Of a stretch of 64,000 nt of DNA, positions 36,462 through 46,142 are shown in pieces. This DNA is from Glycomyces paridis. GTDB taxonomy: Bacteria; Actinomycetota; Actinomycetes; Mycobacteriales; Micromonosporaceae. The stretch spans positions 1-64,000 of the forward strand of contig NZ_STGX01000003.1 in assembly GCF_004912155.1 (NCBI RefSeq). Direction: 5' to 3'. Within the stretch, counting starts at the first letter, position 1; every line of letters starts with the position of its first letter. Both the position numbers and the translations under genes were made by a program. The notes beneath the pieces were generated by a model that saw only the letters and a program-made list of their open reading frames with translations, did no database searches and was not told the origin of the DNA.

Positions 36462-37982
36462 TCAGCTTCCCTCCGGACCCGAGTCGAGTGCGGCCAGCGC
36501 GATGTCGACGCCGACTTCCTTGAGCTGCAACCGGAATCGGGCCGGGTCAGGAGGGATCGAGAAGAGAGGTTTCTGCAATACCCGGGTATCGAACGGTCGA
36601 CCGTCGACGCACTTCGGCGCCATCGTTCCGGCCCAGGGGATCTCGGTTCGCAGCGCCTTTGAGGCGAACGCGGCGCAGACGAGCATCGACTCGAATCCGT
36701 TCGCGGGGAACCGCGCTCGATCCAGCGAACGGAACAGGCGGTCACGGCGGCCCGCCTCGATCTCGGCGACGACGGCATCGAGCCCCGCGGGCCTGCTCGG
36801 AAGCGCTTTGGCGATCGCTTGGTACGCCGCCGCTGCCACGGGGCGGTGGAAGCCGAGCGAGGCTCGCTCGCCGAGGTCGCCCCAGTCGACGCGTTCGCTT
36901 CCAGGTGCCGTGTAACGGTCTTCGAACCGCGCCCGCAGTCGATCGGCATCGGCGAGGAGGTCCAGCGCGGTCGCGCCGTCGTTCTCGTGCGCCGTTCCCT
37001 CGATTCCGTCGGTTGCGGCGAACCGTCGGCGGAACGAGGGGTAGCGCGAGCGCGGGTTCCCGTTGTCGAGCGTGAGACTGAGGAGCGCGGCGATCTCGTC
37101 TGGATGGTGCTCTCTGTACAGGGCGTATCCACCGAGGACATCACTCGGCACCAGGCGCGCCCGGTCCCAGCGGCGCAGGAACCGATGGTCGAACGAGTGC
37201 CAGGCCCATTCGGTCGCCAAGGTCTCGCGCAGCGCGGATTGCAGGTGCGCACCGCCTGCGACCTGCGCCGCCCTCATGTCGGCATCGAAGGTCATCGCCC
37301 GGTCGGTCGCGCCGTGCAGTTCGAAGTACAGGTCGGCGTAGCCCCTGAGCGGCCAAGCGAGCGGATTCCTGCGGTGCAGGAGCGGGTGGCGCAGGGCCAG
37401 TCGCAGCAGGTCGCGCCCGGTCGTGGTGCGGGCATGGCGCCAGGCCCAACCGGTCGTGGCGGCGAGGAGCCGGGCGATGAGCGCGCGGGCCTGTCCGGTG
37501 GTCAGCGACGTCAGCAGCGGCAGTCCGACGGTGACGGTGAACGACGTCCTTGTGCGCTCGGTGAAGGCCCACAGGCGGAATTCGGGATGCGCATCGACGA
37601 CGATCGAATCGGGCATCGGCGATCCGAGTGCGCTCGCGGTGCGCTCCGCCAGGTCCCATAGTCCGGGGGCGTCCTCCCGGCTGAGCGGTGTGCCCTCCGG
37701 ACGTCGCCGCAAGACGGCGCGGTGCGCCTTGGCGAGTGGCCAGGTCTGCGCGAGTACTCCCAAGGCTCCCAACGCCGCCAGTACGTAGAGGCCCAGGTCC
37801 AGAGGCGCCTCGAAGCTCAGTCGGCGGCCGAACGCCCATGGCAGGAGAGCGACGAAACAGGCCGCGAAGACCGTGTACGCGTAGACGCCCCGCATCAGGA
37901 CCGATGCAAGGACCACACGCCGTCTGTGGAATCTGCGAGCGCCTGGGGCGGCGGTGGTCGCGAGTGGTCTCGAGGGGTTCAT
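36462..37982 (-). CDS. Catalytically degenerate M48 paralogue (pseudopeptidase)
   Basis: A 506-residue paralogue of the adjacent M48 protein: both have SREDAPGLW(D/E)LAER, VGLPLLxSxxTGQ and an N-terminal pair of helices, and both align through the C-terminal region (GRRDRLFRSL versus GRGEAFLKSL; FESMLVCAAF versus VNAMVASAAE). The zinc site is gone: the HEFGH of the neighbour aligns with RLLAA at 171-175, and FEAD is FDAD. The frame is intact over 1.5 kb and the gene seems functional, so a regulatory or scaffold role is possible. It lies upstream of and probably cotranscribed with the active M48 gene (87-base gap). Start ATG at 37982. Confidence 0.8.
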   Translation of the reverse strand: MNPSRPLATTAAPGARRFHRRRVVLASVLMRGVYAYTVFAACFVALLPWAFGRRLSFEAPLDLGLYVLAALGALGVLAQTWPLAKAHRAVLRRRPEGTPLSREDAPGLWDLAERTASALGSPMPDSIVVDAHPEFRLWAFTERTRTSFTVTVGLPLLTSLTTGQARALIARLLAATTGWAWRHARTTTGRDLLRLALRHPLLHRRNPLAWPLRGYADLYFELHGATDRAMTFDADMRAAQVAGGAHLQSALRETLATEWAWHSFDHRFLRRWDRARLVPSDVLGGYALYREHHPDEIAALLSLTLDNGNPRSRYPSFRRRFAATDGIEGTAHENDGATALDLLADADRLRARFEDRYTAPGSERVDWGDLGERASLGFHRPVAAAAYQAIAKALPSRPAGLDAVVAEIEAGRRDRLFRSLDRARFPANGFESMLVCAAFASKALRTEIPWAGTMAPKCVDGRPFDTRVLQKPLFSIPPDPARFRLQLKEVGVDIALAALDSGPEGS

Positions 37983-38007
37983 CTGCCGAATGCTAGATGA
38001 GAGGTCC

Positions 38008-38580
38008 TCAGTGGCGGCGGACTGCGTCTTCGACCAGTTGGAGGACTCGGGGGATGTCGAGGTCGTCGCGGCCTGTCGCCAGGTAGCGGACGAGGCCGTC
38101 GTACATGAGCTGGAGGAAACCGGCCAGCACCTCGATGTCGAGGTCGGTGCGCAGCACGCCGATCTCGCGCTGGTGCTCCAGACGCTCGCGGCTGGCCTCG
38201 GCGATTGCCTCGCGGCGGCGGCCCCAGGCCTCGGCGAACACCGGGTCGGTGCGCAGACGCCGAGCGACCTCCAGTTGCGTGCCGAGCCAACCGGCGATCT
38301 CGGGCTTGTCGGCCCCGGCCGTGAGGTCCTGCATCACCCCGACCAGGCCGCGCTCGGCGACCGTGGCCGCCATCTCGGCCGCGTCGACCGACGCCACCGC
38401 CAGGAACAGCGCGTCCTTGTCGCGGAAGTGGTGGAAGATCGCCCCTCGTGAGAGCCCCGTGGCCTCTTCGAGCCGCCGTACGGTCGCCCCCTCGTAGCCG
38501 AACCGGGCGAAACACGAACGGGCGCCGTCGAGGATCTGCTGACGGCGGGAGTCGAGGTGTTCTTGGCTGACGCGAGGCAC
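38008..38580 (-). CDS. TetR-family regulator, AcnR-like
   Basis: A 190-residue TetR regulator. The N-terminal helix-turn-helix (MPRVSQEHLDSRRQQILDG, then CFARFGYEGATVRRLEEATGLSRGAIFHHFRDK) and the PEIAGWLGTQLEVARRLRTDPVF block closely resemble AcnR, the repressor of aconitase in corynebacteria and mycobacteria. In those genomes acnR follows acn; here no aconitase gene is adjacent, the upstream neighbour being DUF3046 on the other strand and the downstream ones M48 genes. The AcnR identity is inference from motif resemblance. Confidence 0.8.
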   Translation of the reverse strand: MPRVSQEHLDSRRQQILDGARSCFARFGYEGATVRRLEEATGLSRGAIFHHFRDKDALFLAVASVDAAEMAATVAERGLVGVMQDLTAGADKPEIAGWLGTQLEVARRLRTDPVFAEAWGRRREAIAEASRERLEHQREIGVLRTDLDIEVLAGFLQLMYDGLVRYLATGRDDLDIPRVLQLVEDAVRRH

Positions 38581-38715
38581 CTGGCAATCTTGCCACCTGG
38601 GCTTGGCCCCAGGCCATGCAGTCGCCTACCGTAGTGCCCGAGGAGCCGCCACCGCAGCGGCGCGCCGCACGGCGCGGACCGGCGGGGCGGCGCGACGACG
38701 AGGGGCGGCGGGCGC

Positions 38716-38919
38716 GTGAAACTGAGCGACTTCTGGGATCGGATGCACGAGACCTTCGGGCGGACCTACGCCCGCTCCGTGGCGAGCGACCACACTCTCT
38801 CCCAGCTCGGCGGACGCACCATCGACCAGGCGCTGGCCGAGGGCGAGAACGCCAAGGCCGTGTGGATGGCGGTGTGCCGCGCCTGGCCGGAGCGCATCCC
38901 GTCCCGCCTGGTCCGGTAG
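38716..38919 (+). CDS. DUF3046 protein
   Basis: A 67-residue protein (MKLSDFWDRMHETFG..., SQLGGRTIDQALAEGE, VWMAVCRAWPERIPSRL) matching DUF3046, a small actinobacterial family usually encoded directly upstream of recA. GTG start. No function is known. Between its stop and recA are four 24-bp repeats and the recA promoter. Confidence 0.88.
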   Translation: MKLSDFWDRMHETFGRTYARSVASDHTLSQLGGRTIDQALAEGENAKAVWMAVCRAWPERIPSRLVR

Positions 38920-38984
38920 GGCGGGTCTGACCGGGGAGGCGTCCGGCGCGCCGCCGGGGGTTGTGCTCGCCGGTGCTCTGATGC

Positions 38985-39080
38985 GTGCCTCCCTCGTCTC
39001 CCTGAACCGTGCTTCCTTCATCTCCGTGAGCTGTGCGTTCCTCATCTCTGCGAGCTGTGCTTCTTTCATCTCTGCGAGAT
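38985..39080 (+). repeat. Four 24-bp tandem repeats upstream of recA
   Basis: Units 38985-39008, 39009-39032, 39033-39056 and 39057-39080, each starting GTGC and containing a TTCATCTC(T/C) core and GAGCT-like end; later units are most alike. The array ends 11 bases before the dyad in the recA promoter. Confidence 0.85.
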
Positions 39081-39091
39081 GTGCCCTGTTC

Positions 39092-39107
39092 GAACAAGCC
39101 GTTGTTC
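39092..39107. promoter_or_regulatory. Dyad in the recA control region (LexA-like half-sites)
   Basis: Perfect inverted repeat GAACAA-GCCG-TTGTTC. The GAAC/GTTC ends resemble LexA half-sites but are 8 bases apart, not the 4 of the canonical actinobacterial SOS box. LexA binding is therefore uncertain. Confidence 0.5.
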
Positions 39108-39111
39108 TAGG

Positions 39112-39134
39112 TTGTCGGAGGGGCCGACTACCGT
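39112..39134 (+). promoter_or_regulatory. PafBC-type (RecA-NDp) recA promoter
   Basis: TTGTCGGAG (39112-39120), exactly 8 bases, then TACCGT (39129-39134). This matches the RecA-NDp motif TTGTCRGTG-N8-TAnnnT that drives LexA-independent DNA-damage induction by PafBC in mycobacteria, with one mismatch. Transcription should start about 39141. Confidence 0.75.
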
Positions 39135-39174
39135 ATTCGGTATGGCTAAGCAGACAGGATCCAGGGGAGGCGGA

Positions 39175-40198
<1,024 letters not shown>

Positions 40199-40224
<26 letters not shown>

Positions 40225-40735
40225 GCCCGGAGATCCCGAGGCGGCCCGGCAGTACTGTCTCCAACTGCTGTCGGGCCGGCCGCGGACCCGCTCCGAACTC
40301 GGTGACTCGATGCGCCGCAAGGGCTTCGAGGAGACCGTGGTCGCCGACATCCTGGAGCGGTACGCCGAGGTCGGGCTCATTGACGACGCGGTCTTCGCTC
40401 GAGCCTGGGTCGAGTCCCGCCACCGCTCGCGCGGCCTGTCCAAGCGCTCCCTGCAAGGGGAGCTGCGCCGCAAGGGCGTCGACCCCGACTTCATCGACGC
40501 CGCCGTCGAGCAGGTCAGCGACGAGGACGAACGCGCCGCCGCCCTCGAACTCGCCCGCCGCCGCTACCGCTCGCTCGCGGGCCAGAGCGACGACGCGGTC
40601 CTGCGGAAACTCGTCGGCATGCTCGCCCGCAAGGGCTACGGCTCGGGCATCGCCATCCCCGTCGTCAAACAAGTCCTCGCCGAGGCCGAAAGCGACGCCG
40701 CCGAACTCCTCGACGAGGACGCCCACTTCGAATGA
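40199..40735 (+). CDS. recX: RecA regulator RecX
   Basis: A 178-residue protein of three repeated three-helix modules: [70 protein letters not shown], and a C-terminal repeat ending [19 protein letters not shown]. RecX blocks RecA filament growth and ATPase. The predicted TTG start lies inside the recA 3' end, a 26-base overlap, so translation is coupled. The last codons and the stop are part of a 65-bp tandem duplication extending beyond the gene. Confidence 0.92.
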
Positions 40736-40831
40736 GTCCCGCGGGCGACCGTCGCGCCCGAGAGCACGAACTCCTCGACGAGGACGCTCGCTTCGAATGA
40801 GCCTCGCAGGCGACCGTCGCGGCCGAGGGCC
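40702..40831 (+). repeat. 65-bp tandem duplication at the recX 3' end
   Basis: Copy 1 40702-40766 and copy 2 40767-40831 differ at about 8 positions. Copy 1 includes the last 11 codons and stop of recX (LLDEDAHFE); copy 2 re-creates the same peptide end plus stop (LLDEDARFE) outside any gene. The 65-bp offset is not a multiple of three. Confidence 0.85.
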
Positions 40832-41092
40832 GGGCACGGTTTGCTCGCGCGAACGGCGATGGCGCTGGCCGCCTGGTTCGGCCGGTGTGTTCCGGCCCGC
40901 CCGTGTGGCGCTGCCCGCCGGGCGATCCCATTCATCGGGATTTTCGGCGAATGCAGGTGTCGGAGGCGGCGGGCACCATCGAAGCCGGGGGCGGTTGCGA
41001 ATTGAGTGGGGCTCATGTCCGCATTCGCCCCCGAATCAAAAGTGACGCAAGGGTACGACAGCGACTCCCCGGCGGTATGGCAACGGCTCTGT

Positions 41093-41112
41093 GAGGACCC
41101 TTCGGGGTCCTC
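41093..41112 (+). terminator. UUCG-loop hairpin in the serA leader region
   Basis: Perfect 8-bp stem (41093-41100 with 41105-41112) capped by TTCG, 125 bases before serA. No gene ends nearby: 40736-41236 is otherwise free of convincing coding sequence. Flanking AACGGCTC (41082-41089) and GAGCCGTT (41148-41155) could pair around it. A leader attenuator or the end of a small RNA are both possible. Confidence 0.45.
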
Positions 41113-41236
41113 TCGTTCCATCATCCGGAATGCGGCAGGTCGGTAAGGAGCCGTTAACGCGATCGACATACCATTGCCCCGACGACGCAGCGCCGCGCCC
41201 GGTCCTCCGTCTCTCCTTACCTTTGCGAGGTATCCC

Positions 41237-42835
41237 ATGACCGAACCGAAACCCGTCGTGGTCATCGCCGACCAGCTCGCGCCCGCCGCGATCGAGGTCC
41301 TCTCCGGGGACTTCGACGTCCGGGAGATCGACGGTACGAACGTGGCATCCCTCCACGCCGCGCTGACCGACGCCGACGCCGTGATCGTCCGCTCCGCCAC
41401 CACCATCGACGCCCCCGCGATGGAGGCCGCGCCGAAGCTCAAGGTCATCGCCCGCGCGGGCGTCGGCCTCGACAACGTCGACCTCCCCACCGCCACCGAG
41501 CGCGGCGTCATGGTCGTCAACGCGCCGACCTCCAACATCGTGTCCGCCGCCGAGCAGGCCATCACGCTGCTGCTCGCCAGCGCGCGCCACATCGCCCGCG
41601 CCGACGCCTCGCTGCGCGCCGGGCGCTGGGACCGCAAGAAGTTCACCGGCGTCGAGATCCAGGGCAAGACCCTCGGCGTGGTCGGCTTCGGCAAGATCGG
41701 ACAGCTCGTCACCACCCGCATGCAGTCCTTCGACATGGACGTGGTCGCCTACGACCCGTACGCGCAGCCCGCGCTGGCCGCGAAGCTCGGCGTCAAGCTC
41801 GTCGACCTCGACACGCTGCTGTCGGTCGCCGACTTCATCACGATCCACCTGCCGAAGACCCCCGAGACCGTCGGGATCATCGGCGAGGACGCCCTGAACA
41901 AGGTCAAGCCCGGCGTGCGGATCGTCAACGCCGCCCGCGGCGGCCTCATCGACGAGGACGCGCTCGCCGCGGCCCTCCAGGACGGGCGCGTCGCCGCCGC
42001 CGGCCTCGACGTCTTCGTCAAGGAGCCGTGCACCGACTCGCCGCTGTTCGCCCTCGACAACGTGGTCGCCGCCCCGCACCTGGGCGCCTCCACCCGCGAG
42101 GCCCAGGACAACGCGGGCCTGGCGGTCGCCAAGAGCGTCAAACTTGCCTTGTCTGGCGAGTTCGTGCCCGATGCGGCCAACGTCCAGGCCGGCGGCATCG
42201 TCGCCGAGGCCGTGCGCCCGCTCCTGCCGCTGGCCGAGCGCCTGGGCCGCACCTTCAACGCGCTGGCCGGCTCGGCCGTCCAGTCGGTGACGGTGGAGGT
42301 CCGCGGCGAGGTCATCGAGCACGACGTGACGGTGCTCCAGCTCGCGGCGTCCAAGGGCCTGTTCGTGGACGTGGCCGACTCGGTCACCTACGTGAACGCG
42401 CCGCTCGTGGCCGAGCAGCGCGGCGTCGAGGTCGGTCTGCTGACGGCGAAGGAGTCGCCGGAGTACCAGACCGAGCTGACCCTGCGCGGGGCGATGGTCG
42501 ACGGCCGGGGCCTCCAGGTCTCGGGCACGATCAGCCCCGGCCCGCACGGCGGCCCGCGCCTGACCGAGATCGACGGCTTCGAGCTCGACATCGACCTGGA
42601 CGGCTCGCTGCTGTTCCTGCGCTACGGCGACCGCCCCGGCGTGGTCGGCCTCATCGGCGGGACCCTGGGCGACCTGGGCATCAACATCGCCGCGATGCAG
42701 GTGGCCCGCAAGGCCGCCGGCGGGGAGGCCGTCATGGCGATGGCCCTGGACGCGCCGGTGCCCGCCGAGGTGCTCGGCCGCATCAAGGAAGCGGTCGGCG
42801 CGACGGGCGTCAAAGCGGTGACGCTCAAGGACTAG
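41237..42835 (+). CDS. serA: D-3-phosphoglycerate dehydrogenase
   Basis: A 532-residue long-form (type I) enzyme, first step of serine synthesis. NAD-binding motif VVGFGKIGQL near residue 150, catalytic Arg/Glu/His region with RIVNAARGGLIDEDAL and APHLGASTREAQ, then an intervening (ASB) domain (about 320-450) and a C-terminal ACT domain (about 455-530, SLLFLRYGDRPGVVGLIGGTLGDLGINIAAMQV) that binds serine as feedback inhibitor. ATG at 41237 with GCGAGG upstream. Upstream lies a 500-base gap with a hairpin; downstream is a strong terminator. Confidence 0.96.
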   Translation: MTEPKPVVVIADQLAPAAIEVLSGDFDVREIDGTNVASLHAALTDADAVIVRSATTIDAPAMEAAPKLKVIARAGVGLDNVDLPTATERGVMVVNAPTSNIVSAAEQAITLLLASARHIARADASLRAGRWDRKKFTGVEIQGKTLGVVGFGKIGQLVTTRMQSFDMDVVAYDPYAQPALAAKLGVKLVDLDTLLSVADFITIHLPKTPETVGIIGEDALNKVKPGVRIVNAARGGLIDEDALAAALQDGRVAAAGLDVFVKEPCTDSPLFALDNVVAAPHLGASTREAQDNAGLAVAKSVKLALSGEFVPDAANVQAGGIVAEAVRPLLPLAERLGRTFNALAGSAVQSVTVEVRGEVIEHDVTVLQLAASKGLFVDVADSVTYVNAPLVAEQRGVEVGLLTAKESPEYQTELTLRGAMVDGRGLQVSGTISPGPHGGPRLTEIDGFELDIDLDGSLLFLRYGDRPGVVGLIGGTLGDLGINIAAMQVARKAAGGEAVMAMALDAPVPAEVLGRIKEAVGATGVKAVTLKD

Positions 42836-42901
42836 CGGCGCGTCGGAACGTCCCCGAAGTGGACGTTCTTCGATGCGTTCCAACTGCTGAGAGTCGTTCG
42901 T

Positions 42902-42950
42902 CGGAATGCGGGACGGGTGCGTTAAGGTGAACGCACCCGCCCGCATTCCG
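42902..42950 (+). terminator. Terminator of serA
   Basis: Long stem: 42902-42911 with 42941-42950 and 42914-42923 with 42930-42939, interrupted by one internal mismatch region, loop AAGGTG. Lies 67 bases after the serA stop. Confidence 0.75.
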
Positions 42951-43047
42951 CATTATCGGGAATGAATCGACCGGCAGTGGAGCGACAGGCCTTCCGACGG
43001 CCGCGCGACGAGGCGGGGGCATCGAGCATCGGCATCAGAGAGGCAGC

Positions 43048-44085
<1,038 letters not shown>

Positions 44086-44096
44086 AAGCAGCTTCG

Positions 44097-44144
44097 ACGC
44101 CCGGCGGGCCAGCGTTCGACCAGAACGCCTCGCCGGGCGTTTTC
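44097..44144 (+). terminator. Terminator of leuB
   Basis: Stem ACGCCCGGCG (44097-44106) with 44131-44140 and an inner GCGTTC/GAACGC stem, followed by TTTTCT. Confidence 0.8.
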
Positions 44145-44271
44145 TCGTGCCGGCGACCACCGGGCCACACGCCGCCCGCCCACCTGAACGAGCGGTAAGT
44201 TAGGCGTCAGGACCACTGAGCACCGCCAAAACGATCCTTACCGAGCCTTTTTTGAACTGAAGGACGATTCC

Positions 44272-45369
44272 ATGACAAGCGAGGGTCTTCCCGACCTGCG
44301 GCGCGAGCCGCACCCGAACCCGCTTCCGGACGAGGAGCGCGAGCGCATCCTCGCCGACCCCGTGTTCGGCACCGTGTTCACCGACCACATGTTCTCCATG
44401 ACCTGGACCGAGGGCCGCGGCTGGCACAGCGCCACCGTCAAGCCCTACGGGCCGCTCACGCTCTCGCCCGCGGCGGCGGTGCTCCACTACGCCCAGGAGA
44501 TCTTCGAGGGCCTCAAGGCCTACCGGTACGAGGACGGCGGCATCGGCCTGTTCCGCGCCGAGGCCAACGCGCGCCGCCTCAACATCTCCGCCACCCGCAT
44601 GGCCATGCCGCACCTCCCAGAGGAGTGGTTCCTGGCCTCGGTCCGCGAGCTCCTCGCGGTGGACGGCGCCTGGGTTCCCGGCCAGGACGAGTCGACGCTC
44701 TACCTGCGCCCGTACATGATCGCCTCCGAGGCGTTCCTCGGCGTGCGTCCGGCGAAGGAGTACCAGTACCTCCTCATCGCCTCCCCGGCGGCGGCCTACT
44801 TCAAGGGCGGCCCCAAGCCGCTGACGCTGTGGGTCTCCGAGGAGTACAACCGGGCCGGGCCCGGCGGCACCGGCGCGGCCAAGGCCGGCGGGAACTACGC
44901 CGCGAGCCTCCTGCCGCAGTCCGAGGCCATCGAGCAGGGCTGTGACCAGGTGATCTTCCTCGACGCCGTCGAGTTCAAGTACGTCGACGAGCTCGGCGGC
45001 ATGAACCTCTTCTTCGCCTACGAGGACGAGCGGGTGCTCTACACCCCTGAACTGGGCACCATCCTTCCCGGCATCACCCGCGACGCCATCCTCACCCTCG
45101 CCGCCGAGGCCGGCTGGGAGGTCCGCGAGACGAAGTACTCGATCGACCGCTGGCGCCGCGACGCCGAGTCCGGCCTCCTCACCGAGGCCTTCGCCTGCGG
45201 CACCGCCGCGGTCATCACGCCGGTCGGCACCGTCAAGAGCCGCTCCGGCGAGTTCCAGGTGGGCGGGGGCGAGGCCGGGAAGTTCACCATGCACCTGCGC
45301 CAGACCCTCCTCGACCTCCAGTACGGCAGGGCCGAGGACACCCACGGCTGGACCACCCGGGTCGCCTGA
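44272..45369 (+). CDS. ilvE: Branched-chain amino acid aminotransferase
   Basis: A 365-residue fold-type IV PLP enzyme, last step of valine, leucine and isoleucine synthesis. The cofactor lysine is K204 in GAAKAGGNYAASL; other family marks are HYAQEIFEGLKAYR, RLNISATRMAMP, YLRPYMIASE, VDELGGMNLFF, and GTAAVITPVG. It directly follows leuB and serA, as in other actinomycetes, though terminators separate them. AAGGA precedes the ATG. Confidence 0.96.
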   Translation: MTSEGLPDLRREPHPNPLPDEERERILADPVFGTVFTDHMFSMTWTEGRGWHSATVKPYGPLTLSPAAAVLHYAQEIFEGLKAYRYEDGGIGLFRAEANARRLNISATRMAMPHLPEEWFLASVRELLAVDGAWVPGQDESTLYLRPYMIASEAFLGVRPAKEYQYLLIASPAAAYFKGGPKPLTLWVSEEYNRAGPGGTGAAKAGGNYAASLLPQSEAIEQGCDQVIFLDAVEFKYVDELGGMNLFFAYEDERVLYTPELGTILPGITRDAILTLAAEAGWEVRETKYSIDRWRRDAESGLLTEAFACGTAAVITPVGTVKSRSGEFQVGGGEAGKFTMHLRQTLLDLQYGRAEDTHGWTTRVA

Positions 45370-45385
45370 GGCCCACGGCGACCGG

Positions 45386-45409
45386 TCCGCGCCGCCACCG
45401 CGGCGCGGA
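45386..45409 (+). terminator. Terminator of ilvE
   Basis: Nine-bp stem TCCGCGCCG (45386-45394) with 45401-45409, 16 bases after the stop. Confidence 0.6.
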
Positions 45410-45498
45410 TCGGCCGAAACCGGGCGCGAGGCGCCCCGCGCCCCGTACCCTGGACGCACGGTCACGGCGCCCGCTCGCGGGGCCGTAGGTACACAAGG

Positions 45499-45523
45499 CG
45501 CGGAGTGCCGAACGCACTCCGCG
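45499..45523 (+). terminator. Hairpin in the leader of the PrsW operon
   Basis: Perfect 10-bp stem (45499-45508 with 45514-45523) around CGAAC, followed by TCTTG, 25 bases before the TTG start at 45549. It may be a second ilvE terminator or a leader structure. Confidence 0.5.
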
Positions 45524-45548
45524 TCTTGCGCGCTACAGGGAGCGGGAT

Positions 45549-46142
45549 TTGGGCGAGGTCACCATTCGGCTGAACCGGCTGGGGCTGGAGCGGGGACGCA
45601 TGTGGCAGGCGGTCCTCGCCGCCCTCGCCATCGCACTCCCCATGGGCGTGTGGCTCGGACTCGAACGGGCCCTTGGCGACTCGGTCCAGAGCATCACCGA
45701 CGGCGAGACCCTCTACCTCCAGTCCTACCCCGTCGCCGGGGCCGGGCTGAAGTTCGAACTGCCCGGGGACGGCTGGACCAGCCCCGGCGTCCACTTCGCC
45801 GACCAGCGCCAGAACTTCACCCGCGACCACCTCACCGCCTCCGTCGAGGTCGACTCCGGCGTCGACAGCCTCGAACGCCTCCTCCAGCGCCGCGCCGAAC
45901 CCATCGTCGCCCAGAACGGCTACACGTACACCGACCTGCGCGAGTACACCGACACCGGCTCCGGCCTCACCGGGTACCGCGCCGACATCATCGGCATCGA
46001 CACCGCCGGGTCGATCACCGTGGTCGGCAACGACAAGGGCGCCGCCGCGATCCTCGTCCTCCTCGCCCCCGGCGCCGACCCGCGCGCCGAACAGGTCGAC
46101 CCCGCCCCCTACCTCGCCTCGTTCCGGCTGGAGGGCGAATGA
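45549..46142 (+). CDS. Single-pass exported protein of unknown function
   Basis: A 197-residue protein with a basic N-terminus and one transmembrane helix (about 20-40, AVLAALAIALPMGVWLGLE), then a roughly 150-residue extracellular domain (LKFELPGDGWTSPGVHFADQ ... TGYRADIIGIDTAGSITVVG) that looks like an alpha-beta lipoprotein-type fold. I do not recognise a named family. TTG start with GGGAGCGGG upstream. Its stop overlaps the PrsW-type gene (ATGA), so the two are translated together; it could be a substrate, adaptor or sensor for the protease. Confidence 0.75.
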   Translation: MGEVTIRLNRLGLERGRMWQAVLAALAIALPMGVWLGLERALGDSVQSITDGETLYLQSYPVAGAGLKFELPGDGWTSPGVHFADQRQNFTRDHLTASVEVDSGVDSLERLLQRRAEPIVAQNGYTYTDLREYTDTGSGLTGYRADIIGIDTAGSITVVGNDKGAAAILVLLAPGADPRAEQVDPAPYLASFRLEGE

